From an uncultured Prevotellaceae bacterium (GTDB taxonomy: Bacteria > Bacteroidota > Bacteroidia > Bacteroidales > Bacteroidaceae): 43,211 bases of DNA. The notes under the pieces are model-generated. The model was given only the letters and a program-made list of their open reading frames with translations, had not been told where the DNA came from and did no database searches. The DNA lies in contig CADBAG010000026.1 in NCBI GenBank assembly GCA_902792635.1, positions 1-43,211 on the forward strand, read 5' to 3'. Shown here one piece after another: positions 8,754 through 17,400 of the stretch; position 1 is the first letter of the stretch; each line of letters starts with the position of its first letter. The position numbers were made by a program, and so were the translations under genes.

Positions 8754-8762
8754 GCAAAGTTA
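8754..8762 (-). promoter_or_regulatory. Promoter -7 box for the DUF4294 gene
   Basis: Minus-strand TAACTTTGC, a full -7 match about 40 bases upstream of the TTG start. The -33 box is unclear. Confidence 0.5.
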
Positions 8763-8831
8763 CAACCTATTTGCTGAAAGCGTGCAGAAAGACTATTAAA
8801 TAAAATGAATATTAAGCCCTGTATTTCACAA

Positions 8832-8847
8832 TATCTTTGTATCTTTG
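8832..8847 (+). promoter_or_regulatory. Promoter -7 box (duplicated) for leuS
   Basis: TATCTTTG occurs twice in tandem (8832-8839 and 8840-8847). The second is followed by C, as usual. Either can act as the -7 box about 30 bases upstream of the leuS ATG. No clear TTTG -33 box. Confidence 0.55.
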
Positions 8848-8875
8848 CACTTAAAATAAATAAGTTAACAAAGAC

Positions 8876-11764
8876 ATGGACTACAATTTCAGAGAGATTG
8901 AGAAAAAATGGCAGAAGCAGTGGGTAGACGACAAGACCTACAAGGTCACTGAAGACCCCACGAGGCCCAAATACTATGTGCTCAACATGTTCCCTTACCC
9001 GTCGGGTGCCGGACTTCATGTGGGCCATCCCCTTGGCTATATCGCCTCGGATATCTATGCACGCTACAAGCGCCTCAAGGGTTTCAATGTTTTGAACCCT
9101 ATGGGCTACGATGCTTATGGCCTGCCCGCAGAGCAGTACGCTATCAAGACCGGTCAGCATCCTGCTATCACGACGAATGAGAACATCAACCACTATCGTG
9201 AGCAGCTCGACAAGATCGGCTTCTCCTTCGACTGGGACCGTGAGGTGAAGACCTGCGACCCGCACTATTATCACTGGACACAGTGGGCATTCGAGAAGAT
9301 GTTCAACTCCTATTATGACAATGACCTGAAGAAGGCTCAGCCTATTGACAAGCTCATCAAGCACTTTGAGGAGAAGGGCACCGAAGGCATCAATGTGGCT
9401 CAGACTGATGACACCGTGCAGTTCACTGCTGCTGAGTGGAACGCAATGAGCGACAAGGAGAAGAGCGACACGCTGATGAACTATCGTATCGCCTTCAAGG
9501 GTGAGACGATGGTCAACTGGTGCGCTGGCCTCGGCACCGTGCTTGCCAACGATGAAGTCGTGGAAGGTGTGTCTATCCGTGGCGGCTTCCCCGTGGTTCA
9601 GAAGAAGATGAGCCAGTGGTGCCTCCGCACGTCGGCTTACGCTCAGCACTTGCTCGACGGCCTCGACACCATCCAGTGGAGCGACAGTATTAAGGATACG
9701 CAGCGCAACTGGATCGGCCGCTCTGAGGGTACAGAGGTGGAGTTCTCTGTGAAAGACTCTGACGTGAAGTTCACAATCTTCACCACGCGTGCCGATACAA
9801 TGTTCGGCGTGACGTTCATGGTGCTCGCTCCTGAGAGCGAGTATGTTCAGCAAGTGACAACCGAAGCTCAGAAGGCTGAGGTAGACAAATATCTCACTTA
9901 TGTGAAGAGCCGCACGGAGCTCGACCGCATGAGTGATCATAAGGTCACGGGTGTGTTCAGTGGCTCCTATGCCATTAACCCGTTCACGGGTGATGAGATT
10001 CCAATCTGGATCTCCGAGTATGTCCTTGCCGGCTACGGCACGGGTGCTATCATGGCTGTGCCTGCTCACGACAGCCGCGACTATGCTTTCGCTAAGCACT
10101 TCAACCTTCCTATCATCCCGCTTATCGAGGGTGCTGATGTGTCGGAGGAGAGCTTCGACGCCAAGGAAGGCATCGTGATGAACTCTCCGCGTGAGGGTCA
10201 CAAGAGCATCGACGGCTTCTCACTCAACGGCTGCACCGTGAAAGAAGCTATCGCCAAGACAAAGAAGTTTGTTACTGAGAAGGGTATCGGCCGCGTGAAG
10301 GTCAACTACCGTCTGCGCGACGCTATCTTCTCCCGCCAGCGCTATTGGGGTGAGCCGTTCCCTGTCTATTACGACAACGGCATCCCCAAGATGGTGCCTG
10401 AGGAGTGTCTCCCCGTGGAGCTCCCTGAGATCACGGAGTATAAGCCTACCGACGATGGTGAGCCACCATTGGGCAGAGCCAAGAAATGGGCATGGGACAC
10501 TGTCAGCAAGCAGGTTGTGGAGAATGCTAAGATAGACAACAAAACCGTCTTCCCGCTCGACCTCTATACGATGCCGGGCTTCGCAGGAAGTTCTGCTTAC
10601 TATCTCCGCTATATGGATCCGCACAACGACAACGAGCTCGTCTCCAAGGCTGCCGACGAATACTGGCGCCATGTGGACCTCTATGTCGGTGGTACGGAGC
10701 ACGCTACCGGTCACCTTATCTATTCTCGTTTCTGGAATAAGTTCCTCCACGACTACGGTGTGAGCTGTGAGGAAGAGCCGTTCCAGAAGCTTGTCAACCA
10801 GGGTATGATTCAGGGCCGCAGCAACTTCGTCTATCGTGCCAACGAACTGTCGACAGCCGACAAGCCGGTCTTCGTCAGCTTCGGCCAGCGTAAGAACTAC
10901 AAGGATGTGACACCTATCCACGTGTGGATCAACCTTGTGAAGAACGATATTCTCGATGTCGAGGCTTTCAAGAAATGGAGCCCCGAATATGCCAATGCTG
11001 AGTTCATCTTCGAGGATGGCAGCAAGTCAGCCGACGGCGCTGAGGGTAAGTATCAGTGCGGCTGGGCCATTGAGAAGATGTCGAAGTCGATGTACAATGT
11101 CGTCAACCCCGATGATATTGTGCGCGACTACGGTGCCGACACGCTACGTCTGTACGAGATGTTCCTCGGTCCTGTGGAGGCTTCTAAGCCTTGGGATACC
11201 AACGGTATCGACGGCTGCTTCCGCTTCCTCAAGAAGCTCTGGGCACTGTTCTGGGACAACCGCACCGACAAGTTCCTCGTTGATGATGCTGAACCGAGCA
11301 AGGACAGCCTGAAGAGCGTGCACAAACTCATCAAGAAGGTGACGCAGGACATCGAGGTGTTCTCTTACAACACGTCTATCTCTGCGTTCATGATCTGCGT
11401 CAACGAGCTGGGTCAGCAGAAGTGCCACAACCGCGAGCTGCTCTCCGACCTCGTAGTGCTCATCGCACCGTTCGCTCCGCATATCGCTGAGGAGCTGTGG
11501 CATCAGCTCGGCAACACCACGACGGTGTGCGACGCCAAGTGGCCGACATGGGATGAGAAATACCTCGTCGAGAACGAGATTCAGATGACCGTGAGCTTCA
11601 ATGGCAAGGCCCGTTTCCAGAAGATGTTCGCTGCTGACGCCGACAAGGACACCATCGAGAAAGAGACCCTCGCCGACGAGCGCTGTGGCAAGTACATGGA
11701 CGGCAAGAAGGTGCTCAAAGTCATCGTCGTGCCGAAACGTATCATCAATATCGTAGTGAAGTAG
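8876..11764 (+). CDS. leuS: Leucine-tRNA ligase
   Basis: Class I aminoacyl-tRNA synthetase that charges tRNA-Leu. The HIGH-type motif is in [15 protein letters not shown] near residue 40, the editing (CP1) domain lies in the middle ([19 protein letters not shown]) and the KMSKS loop is [15 protein letters not shown]. At 962 residues it is about 100 longer than the E. coli enzyme. Extra segments include [20 protein letters not shown] near 160 and a block before KMSKS (about 660-720) containing [20 protein letters not shown]. Such inserts are, as I recall, usual in Bacteroidetes LeuRS. The start fits the family N-terminus ([16 protein letters not shown]). Confidence 0.97.
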   Translation: MDYNFREIEKKWQKQWVDDKTYKVTEDPTRPKYYVLNMFPYPSGAGLHVGHPLGYIASDIYARYKRLKGFNVLNPMGYDAYGLPAEQYAIKTGQHPAITTNENINHYREQLDKIGFSFDWDREVKTCDPHYYHWTQWAFEKMFNSYYDNDLKKAQPIDKLIKHFEEKGTEGINVAQTDDTVQFTAAEWNAMSDKEKSDTLMNYRIAFKGETMVNWCAGLGTVLANDEVVEGVSIRGGFPVVQKKMSQWCLRTSAYAQHLLDGLDTIQWSDSIKDTQRNWIGRSEGTEVEFSVKDSDVKFTIFTTRADTMFGVTFMVLAPESEYVQQVTTEAQKAEVDKYLTYVKSRTELDRMSDHKVTGVFSGSYAINPFTGDEIPIWISEYVLAGYGTGAIMAVPAHDSRDYAFAKHFNLPIIPLIEGADVSEESFDAKEGIVMNSPREGHKSIDGFSLNGCTVKEAIAKTKKFVTEKGIGRVKVNYRLRDAIFSRQRYWGEPFPVYYDNGIPKMVPEECLPVELPEITEYKPTDDGEPPLGRAKKWAWDTVSKQVVENAKIDNKTVFPLDLYTMPGFAGSSAYYLRYMDPHNDNELVSKAADEYWRHVDLYVGGTEHATGHLIYSRFWNKFLHDYGVSCEEEPFQKLVNQGMIQGRSNFVYRANELSTADKPVFVSFGQRKNYKDVTPIHVWINLVKNDILDVEAFKKWSPEYANAEFIFEDGSKSADGAEGKYQCGWAIEKMSKSMYNVVNPDDIVRDYGADTLRLYEMFLGPVEASKPWDTNGIDGCFRFLKKLWALFWDNRTDKFLVDDAEPSKDSLKSVHKLIKKVTQDIEVFSYNTSISAFMICVNELGQQKCHNRELLSDLVVLIAPFAPHIAEELWHQLGNTTTVCDAKWPTWDEKYLVENEIQMTVSFNGKARFQKMFAADADKDTIEKETLADERCGKYMDGKKVLKVIVVPKRIINIVVK

Positions 11765-11775
11765 AAATGAGTTTT

Positions 11776-11900
11776 TAAGTTTTTGAGTTCATGAGTTTTT
11801 AAGCTTTTAATATGTTTTTAAGGAATTAAGGAATTAAGGAATTAAGAACTTAAGAACTCATGAACTAAAAAACTAAAAAACTCATAAACTAAAAAACTCA
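11776..11900 (+). repeat. Imperfect repeats and inverted repeats between leuS and the yitT-like gene
   Basis: This spacer consists of ATGAGTTTTTAAG-type units on the left, three copies of AAGGAATT in the middle, and ACTAAAAAACTCAT-type units on the right that are the complement of the left units. It could fold into a long A-U hairpin. The left units contain short ATG...TAA frames. I see no standard promoter in it, so the downstream gene may depend on read-through from leuS. Confidence 0.7.
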
Positions 11901-11905
11901 TAATC

Positions 11906-12913
11906 ATGACCATCAACCAGCGAGTAATATTCAACGAGGCTAAGGACTATGCAGGCATCACCTTTGGTGTATGCCTCTATGCCTTTGCCTTCACCCTTTT
12001 TCTTCTTCCTTACGAGATCGTGACAGGAGGAGTGACCGGTCTGTCGGCTGTTATCTATTACGCCACTGGTTTCCCAATTCAAAACACGTACCTCCTCATC
12101 AATATAGCATTGTTGATAGTGGGCTTGAAGGTCTTAGGAGTGAAGTTCCTCATGAAGACCATCTACGCTATCATCCTGCTATATTTCATGCTGTGGTTCG
12201 CTCAGAAACTCATGCCTGTGGACGCGGCGGGACACTACATCAAGATCCTTGGTGAGAACCAGGACTTCATGTCGCTGCTCATCGGCTGTACGCTCACCGG
12301 CTCATCGCTCGCCATCGTGTTCCTCAGCAACGGATCGACAGGTGGCACGGATATCATCGCGGCCTCAGTCAACAAGTACTACAGCTTTTCGCTCGGTCAG
12401 GTGCTTCTCGCTATCGACCTCTGCATCATCGGCAGCTGTATGTTCTTCCCGCAGTTTGGCGACATCATCGGCCGTCTGCACAAGGTGATGTTCGGTCTGT
12501 GCACCATGGTCGTAGAGAACTTCATGCTCGACCACGTGATGAACGTCCGACAGGAGTCGGTACAGTTCATGATCTTCTCGAAGAAGAGCAAGGAGATAGC
12601 CGATGCCATCGGCACGCAGCTTGAGCGTGGTGTGACGATCCTCGACGGTCACGGCTGGTACACGGGCCAGGACATCAAGGTGCTCTGCATCCTTGCGCGC
12701 AAGCGTGAGAGCACGCCTATCTTCCGTCTCATCAAGATGATAGACCCCAACGCTTTCGTGTCGCAGAGCTCGTGTATAGGTGTCTACGGTGAGGGATTCG
12801 ACCACGTGAAGGTGAAGGTACCGAAAAATAAACAACAAATCTTAGAAGAGGATAAGAAAAATGAAGATAGTATTCGCAACCAACAACGCACACAAGTTAC
12901 AGGAAATCCGTGA
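11906..12913 (+). CDS. YitT family membrane protein (DUF161/DUF2179)
   Basis: 335 residues: five or six hydrophobic segments in the first ~200 residues (including [24 protein letters not shown] and [11 protein letters not shown]), then a C-terminal soluble DUF2179 domain ([27 protein letters not shown]). YitT proteins are widespread integral membrane proteins of uncertain role. The GG/TD motifs in the first repeats match the family. The last ~18 codons ([22 protein letters not shown]) overlap rdgB by 53 bases. That long overlap may be a late extension of this gene's C-terminus, or rdgB may have acquired its start inside it. Confidence 0.9.
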   Translation: MTINQRVIFNEAKDYAGITFGVCLYAFAFTLFLLPYEIVTGGVTGLSAVIYYATGFPIQNTYLLINIALLIVGLKVLGVKFLMKTIYAIILLYFMLWFAQKLMPVDAAGHYIKILGENQDFMSLLIGCTLTGSSLAIVFLSNGSTGGTDIIAASVNKYYSFSLGQVLLAIDLCIIGSCMFFPQFGDIIGRLHKVMFGLCTMVVENFMLDHVMNVRQESVQFMIFSKKSKEIADAIGTQLERGVTILDGHGWYTGQDIKVLCILARKRESTPIFRLIKMIDPNAFVSQSSCIGVYGEGFDHVKVKVPKNKQQILEEDKKNEDSIRNQQRTQVTGNP

Positions 12914-13463
12914 GATCCTCGGCCCGTCGTTTGAGATCGTATCGCTCAACGACATCGGCTGTCATGAGGACATCCCCGAGACGGGAAACACGCTTGAGGC
13001 CAATGCCCATCAGAAAGCAGAGTATATCTTTGACAATTATCATGTCGACTGCTTCGCTGACGACACGGGCTTGGAGGTTGATGCTCTTGACGGAGAGCCA
13101 GGTGTCCACTCCGCCCGCTATGCTGAAGGCACGGACCACGACAGTGAGGCTAACATGAAGAAACTGCTCACGAAGCTCGGCGACAACCCGAACCGTAAAG
13201 CACGTTTCCGCACGGTCATCTCGCTCATCCAGATGGAAGGCGGCAACCCCGTCTGCTCCCGCGAGTATCGCTTCGAAGGTGTCGTGGAAGGCCGCATCGC
13301 CTACGAGAAACACGGCACGGAAGGCTTCGGCTATGATCCAATCTTCATCCCCGACGGCTACGACAAGAGCTTTGCTGAGCTCGGTGAAGAGGTGAAGAAC
13401 AAGATCAGCCACAGAGCAAAAGCGGTGAAGAAACTCGCCGACTGGCTCAACAATGAGGAGTAA
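12861..13463 (+). CDS. rdgB: Non-canonical purine NTP pyrophosphatase (RdgB/HAM1)
   Basis: House-cleaning enzyme that hydrolyses ITP, dITP and XTP to monophosphates so that they are not incorporated into nucleic acid. The family motifs are all present: [11 protein letters not shown] near the N-terminus, [23 protein letters not shown]-like [22 protein letters not shown] and [10 protein letters not shown]. 200 residues is normal. The ATG at 12861 follows an A/G-rich stretch (GAGGATAAG) and gives the canonical MKIVFATNN start, so the 53-base overlap with the upstream yitT-like gene is real. It is likely translated by coupling. Confidence 0.96.
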   Translation: MKIVFATNNAHKLQEIREILGPSFEIVSLNDIGCHEDIPETGNTLEANAHQKAEYIFDNYHVDCFADDTGLEVDALDGEPGVHSARYAEGTDHDSEANMKKLLTKLGDNPNRKARFRTVISLIQMEGGNPVCSREYRFEGVVEGRIAYEKHGTEGFGYDPIFIPDGYDKSFAELGEEVKNKISHRAKAVKKLADWLNNEE

Positions 13464-13490
13464 CTTTTTTGAGTTAAAATTCTCGTAATA

Positions 13491-13523
13491 TTTGCAACAT
13501 ATAAAGGTAATTACTAACTTTGC
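13491..13523 (+). promoter_or_regulatory. Promoter of the 55-aa protein/GNAT unit
   Basis: TTTG (13491-13494), 20 bases, TAACTTTGC (13515-13523): a full match to the Bacteroidetes promoter. The transcript would begin near 13528-13530, just before the GGAGG at 13531-13535. This excludes any start of the small gene upstream of 13541. Confidence 0.85.
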
Positions 13524-13540
13524 AGAAAAAGGAGGTAAAT

Positions 13541-13708
13541 ATGTTAGGAATAGATAAGGAGCAACTTCCTGAGGTAAAGGGAAGATATGCTCAAGAAATG
13601 AGAGAAGCATTATACAGATCACACAAAGGACAGCTTAATGCTTCAGAGAAAAAATTACAGAAATACTCTTTTATGATACTTAAGGAGTATGAGTCAGAGT
13701 GGAAATAA
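13541..13708 (+). CDS. Small 55-aa protein upstream of a GNAT acetyltransferase
   Basis: I do not recognise this protein. It reads MLGIDKEQLPEVKGRY..., is rich in charged residues, is probably helical in its second half (NASEKKLQKYSFMILKEY) and has no membrane segment. The ATG at 13541 has an unusually good Shine-Dalgarno (GGAGG, 5 bases upstream), rare in this window. It overlaps the acetyltransferase start by 20 bases and shares its promoter. The unit is clearly more A/T-rich than the flanking genes, suggesting transfer. An antitoxin-like or regulatory role for the GNAT partner is possible from gene order alone. Confidence 0.75.
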   Translation: MLGIDKEQLPEVKGRYAQEMREALYRSHKGQLNASEKKLQKYSFMILKEYESEWK

Positions 13709-14267
13709 TCAGAAGAAAATAAAATTGATATTTGAGAGGACAACTGATGCAAGTGTCCTCTCAAATTTTTCTTGTGGTATTCAATCAATGGACAGCTTTA
13801 TACATTCTGAATTGCAAGACTATATAGGTATGGGCAGTTGTGAAATGTATATTGTAAGTTATGATTCCACTATTATAGGAATGTTCTGTCTTGACAACAG
13901 TACAATAACTTTTTCAGAGGAAGCTAAAACTAATATGAGAGAAGGGAATAAACCTAAGCCTATGAACACTTCTAAGGACGAAGACTCTTATTATTGGTGG
14001 AAAACCTCATATGAAGCTAAAGAAATTACCTACTTTGCTATATCAAAAGAATATCAACGTCAGCGTATAGGTTCTTTCATTATAGAGAGTATAGCAGATA
14101 AAATTTCAAAAGATGACTCATTCAATGGAGACTATATAATAGTAAGAGCATTGAATGAAGATAATTACTCAGCCATTCCTTTCTACAAGAAATGTGGCTT
14201 TGTCCCTGCAATGGAAGAAAGGAAAAACCAAAATTTATTCATGTATAGATTAAAGAAGAGGGAATAG
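13689..14267 (+). CDS. GNAT family N-acetyltransferase
   Basis: 192 residues with a GNAT fold. The N-terminal FSCGIQSMDSFIHSEL resembles the FxCGxxxLDxFL opening of TacT/AtaT-type acetyltransferase toxins and related stand-alone enzymes. The acetyl-CoA loop is seen in AISKEYQRQRIGSFIIESI (Q/R-x-x-G/R-I-G variant) and the C-terminal strand in IPFYKKCGFVPAMEE, with the usual YKKCGF. The ATG at 13689 follows AAGGAG very closely. Codons are A/T-rich compared with rdgB and porZ. Whether it modifies aminoacyl-tRNA, as TacT toxins do, or another amine cannot be told. The upstream 55-aa protein is not an obvious ribbon-helix-helix antitoxin. Confidence 0.88.
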   Translation: MSQSGNNQKKIKLIFERTTDASVLSNFSCGIQSMDSFIHSELQDYIGMGSCEMYIVSYDSTIIGMFCLDNSTITFSEEAKTNMREGNKPKPMNTSKDEDSYYWWKTSYEAKEITYFAISKEYQRQRIGSFIIESIADKISKDDSFNGDYIIVRALNEDNYSAIPFYKKCGFVPAMEERKNQNLFMYRLKKRE

Positions 14268-14330
14268 ATCTTTTCGTAGACAATTTTCTTCGTGGATCTC
14301 CGTTATCTTAGTGGACTTATATTGATATCG

Positions 14331-16334
14331 ATGACAGGAAGACGAATACTTTTGTGTGCTTTGTTGTGGATAACGTTCCTCTGCGGAGCCTCGGCCCAGT
14401 GGAAAGCTTATCCGAGCTATTATGAGCCGACGGAGATAGAACAAACCTCCGACGGTATGCTCTATGTCCTTGCTTCCGGTGGACTGTTCAGCTATAATCC
14501 TCAGGATCAGGAAGTACAGACCTACGACAAGACCACAGTGCTCTCCGACTGCGACATCTCACACATCGCCTGGTGCAAAGCCGCAAAGAAACTCGTTATC
14601 GTCTACAGCAATCAGAATATCGACCTGCTGTCGCCGAATGGGGATGTTCTCAATATGCCGGCTTATATGAACACATCCATGACTGTGGATAAGTCGGTGT
14701 ATAGTGTGGATATCTCCGGAAGCTACGCCTATATCTCTACGGGTTTCGGCATTGTAAAGCTCAATGTATCAGACGGTTCATTTGCTGATACCTATCAGCT
14801 CGGCTTTCGCGTGGATTATAGTTATACGGACAAAGATTATATCTATGCAGCGAGTTCCACAAATGGGCTCTACCGTGCTGCGCTATCTTCCAACCTTCTC
14901 AATCCCAATGAGTGGACCCGCATCGGTGATTATGTAGCCCGTACAAAGACAATGGACGCCACGCTGCTGGCTACTGTCAACAACATTAAGCCCGAAGGCC
15001 CCAAATACAATGCCTTTGGATTTATGAAAATCTATAATCATAAATTGTACACCAGCAATGGTTATCAGAGCTTTAAAGGCAGTATACAGGTTTATGATGG
15101 TAACAACTGGACTATCTATCAGGATGATTTAAGCTCCACTACAGGCGTCAACTATTTATGTGTCATGAGCTTGGATATTGATCCACGCGATGAGAATCAT
15201 GTTATGGCAGGTGCAACCACAGGCATCTATGAGTTTGAGAATGGCAACTTCGTTAAACTGTGGAATGATCAGAACTCGCCCATTGAGATGTTTGATAAGA
15301 AGACCAACCTCTATGAGCTCATCTTCAGCGTGATGTATGATAAGGAGGGCAACCTCTGGGCTTTGAACAGTCAGGCTCCTACACAGTCCATCCTTGAATA
15401 TACCAAAGACGGTCAATGGGTGTCGCATAAGCACAGTGAACTGATGAAGCTGAAGTATCTTTTCCCGGAGCCACAGAGCCTCGGTATGATGCAGGGACTG
15501 ATGACTGACAGCCGCGGACTCTTCTGGTTTGTCAATAACAACTATAATAACCCTTCCTTCTTTGCTTATGAGCCCGACAATGATGCTATAGCAAGCTTTG
15601 TAGCGCCATATACCAACGAGGACGGTACTGAGATAGCCAATCTATGGTATGTACGTGCCATTGCTGAAGACAAGGACAACAACATGTGGATAGGAACAGA
15701 CAGAGGCCCTATCTTGCTTGAGGCAGACCAGATAACAGCTTCCTCGCCTGTTTACACGCAAGTGAAAGTACCTCGCAATGATGGTACTAACTATGCGGAC
15801 TATCTGCTCACAGGTGTGGATATCAACAGTATCTATGTTGATAACAGCAATAGAAAATGGTTTGGAACAACGGGAAACGGACTCTATATCATCGACTCAG
15901 ACAACATAACAACGCTGGCCCACTTCACCAAAGACAACAGTAAGTTATTGTCCAACAATATTGTTTCTTTGGCGGCCGATGAGTCAACAGGCGAAGTATT
16001 CATAGGCACCGACAAAGGACTGTGTTCTTATACTTCTAATTTTGCAGACAACAGCAATGGCATGACGAAAGACAACGTGTGGGCTTACCCCAATCCTGTA
16101 CGCCCCGGCTATACGGGAGCTATCACGATCACCGGACTTACGAGCGGAGCCACCGTCAAGATAGTGACGAGCAATGGAGCGTTAGTCAATGAAGGCACGG
16201 CTTCCAACGGTGAATACAAATGGTATGGCATTGACCTTGACGGCAAACAGGTTGCAAGCGGTGTGTACATGGTAGAGGTAGCTACAAGCGAAGGCGACAA
16301 AGGAGTGGTGTGCAAGATTGCTATCGTGAGATAG
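14331..16334 (+). CDS. porZ: PorZ-like beta-propeller surface protein of the type IX secretion system
   Basis: 667 residues from the ATG at 14331, which gives a clean signal peptide (MTGRRILLCALLWITFLCGASAQ). A GTG 39 bases upstream would put charged residues before it. Mature sequence: WKAYPSYYEPTEIEQTSDG, then repeated propeller blades such as SDCDISHIAWCKAAKKLVIV, NIDLLSPNGD and NMWIGTDRGPILLEAD. It ends in a sorting-type immunoglobulin domain (VWAYPNPVRPGYTGAITITG ... GVYMVEVATSEGDKGVVCKIAIVR). This is the order known for PorZ, which in Porphyromonas supplies anionic LPS to the sortase-like attachment step of type IX secretion. The assignment comes from recognition of motifs, not a search. 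It converges with an LPS-type acyltransferase (14-base tail overlap). Confidence 0.82.
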   Translation: MTGRRILLCALLWITFLCGASAQWKAYPSYYEPTEIEQTSDGMLYVLASGGLFSYNPQDQEVQTYDKTTVLSDCDISHIAWCKAAKKLVIVYSNQNIDLLSPNGDVLNMPAYMNTSMTVDKSVYSVDISGSYAYISTGFGIVKLNVSDGSFADTYQLGFRVDYSYTDKDYIYAASSTNGLYRAALSSNLLNPNEWTRIGDYVARTKTMDATLLATVNNIKPEGPKYNAFGFMKIYNHKLYTSNGYQSFKGSIQVYDGNNWTIYQDDLSSTTGVNYLCVMSLDIDPRDENHVMAGATTGIYEFENGNFVKLWNDQNSPIEMFDKKTNLYELIFSVMYDKEGNLWALNSQAPTQSILEYTKDGQWVSHKHSELMKLKYLFPEPQSLGMMQGLMTDSRGLFWFVNNNYNNPSFFAYEPDNDAIASFVAPYTNEDGTEIANLWYVRAIAEDKDNNMWIGTDRGPILLEADQITASSPVYTQVKVPRNDGTNYADYLLTGVDINSIYVDNSNRKWFGTTGNGLYIIDSDNITTLAHFTKDNSKLLSNNIVSLAADESTGEVFIGTDKGLCSYTSNFADNSNGMTKDNVWAYPNPVRPGYTGAITITGLTSGATVKIVTSNGALVNEGTASNGEYKWYGIDLDGKQVASGVYMVEVATSEGDKGVVCKIAIVR

Positions 16335-17340
16335 TCGGTACTTTCTTGCGTAATATGAACCGTTCCAAAGGATAAGACAGGCAGCTCATTAACGTGGCAA
16401 CTGCAAAAGTTATCAGTGCATAGACTATTAATTCAAGGAAGTGAGGAAGCATATCGATCCACGACCGAGTGATCATAAAGACGAGAAAAGCACTGATCGA
16501 CTGGTAGATATAGATCGTGTATCCACGCTTGTTCCATAACTGGATAAGCTTTATACTTCCTAAAAGCTTTACGATTCTCTCACGTCTTTCAAGAAGCGTG
16601 TAAAGAATAGACCACCAGCAGATAGCCGTAAAGCCAAAGCACAGGAACCACAAGTCAGCAGGAAACTTATGATCCTGCATTGGGATAACAGCACCAGACA
16701 AGAAACCATATATCGACAATATCGTTGGAAGAAAAGCTGCAGCTGCAAGATTTTTGACTGATAACTTCTTGTAAAACAAGTATCCAAGCAGAAAGAATAT
16801 ATTATAACAAACCATGCCATCTATCTCCATAGGGAGATGGAGAGGCTGGATAGCTGCAAACAATAATATGTTCACTATCAGTTGCCATAGGAGAGGAATC
16901 CTGCGGCTTAACTTTCTCTCTATTGGCAACAGACAGGTAACCACGAGATAAGTAGAGATAAACCAGGTATAGCCATAATAAGGTATCTTATCGGAGCCGC
17001 CCGTAGCCAATATCTTGAGAATATTTATAGCTGTAAGACGGCCCGTAATAACTGGATAGAATTGTTGGACAATGGCATAGAATACAGCCATCACCACAAG
17101 GAAGATGTATAACGGCAGGATAACACGCCGGATGCGGTTGATGATCATCTGACCTAAAGTCTTACTTTTAGCAAGAGATTGAGAAGCCCCACTGATCAAA
17201 AAGATGACAGGCATCTCAAAGAGCATAAGAGATGCCAAAGGCTCTCTCAAAGGACATAGCCAATAGACCACATGAATGCAACAGACGATGTACATCATGA
17301 TCAGTCCGCGACTCACATCAAGCAATGTATCTCTTTTCAT
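16321..17340 (-). CDS. Acyltransferase family membrane protein
   Basis: 339 residues with about ten hydrophobic segments. The N-terminus (RDTLLDVSRGLIMMYIVCCIHVVYWLC) is the signature of acyltransferase-3 proteins, with the catalytic His in CIHVVYW. Later segments include FLISGASQSLAKSK and the typical loop IRRVILPLYIF. Such enzymes O-acetylate sugars of LPS, capsule or peptidoglycan. It is the last gene of a minus-strand block with a GT-C-like protein and a GT2, so a surface-glycan substrate is likely. Its start is reached through four tandem 15 bp repeats from the upstream gene. Confidence 0.85.
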   Translation of the reverse strand: MKRDTLLDVSRGLIMMYIVCCIHVVYWLCPLREPLASLMLFEMPVIFLISGASQSLAKSKTLGQMIINRIRRVILPLYIFLVVMAVFYAIVQQFYPVITGRLTAINILKILATGGSDKIPYYGYTWFISTYLVVTCLLPIERKLSRRIPLLWQLIVNILLFAAIQPLHLPMEIDGMVCYNIFFLLGYLFYKKLSVKNLAAAAFLPTILSIYGFLSGAVIPMQDHKFPADLWFLCFGFTAICWWSILYTLLERRERIVKLLGSIKLIQLWNKRGYTIYIYQSISAFLVFMITRSWIDMLPHFLELIVYALITFAVATLMSCLSYPLERFILRKKVPTISR

Positions 17341-17341
17341 G

Positions 17342-17400
17342 AACTACATCTTTATGAACTACATCTTTATAAACTACATTTTTATAAACTACATTTTTAT
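17342..17400 (-). repeat. 15-bp repeats with start-stop (ATG-TAG) modules
   Basis: On the minus strand the unit ATAAAGATGTAGTTC (variant ATAAAAATGTAGTTT) occurs four times. The first copy contains the stop codon of the GT-C-like gene and the last runs into the ATG of the acyltransferase gene. Every unit contains ATGTAG, a start codon directly followed by a stop codon. Units are 15 bases, so the upstream stop, all ATG-TAG pairs and the downstream ATG share one reading frame. Confidence 0.88.

Noticed and set aside
8744-10201. 485-codon open frame opposite leuS
   Set aside because: It is a shadow of leuS codon bias: no domain, signal or ribosome-binding site, and leuS is unambiguous on the other strand.
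13520-13708. Longer 62-codon version of the small protein upstream of the GNAT gene
   Set aside because: The extra codons fall within the -7 box of the promoter; the ATG at 13541 has GGAGG at the right distance.
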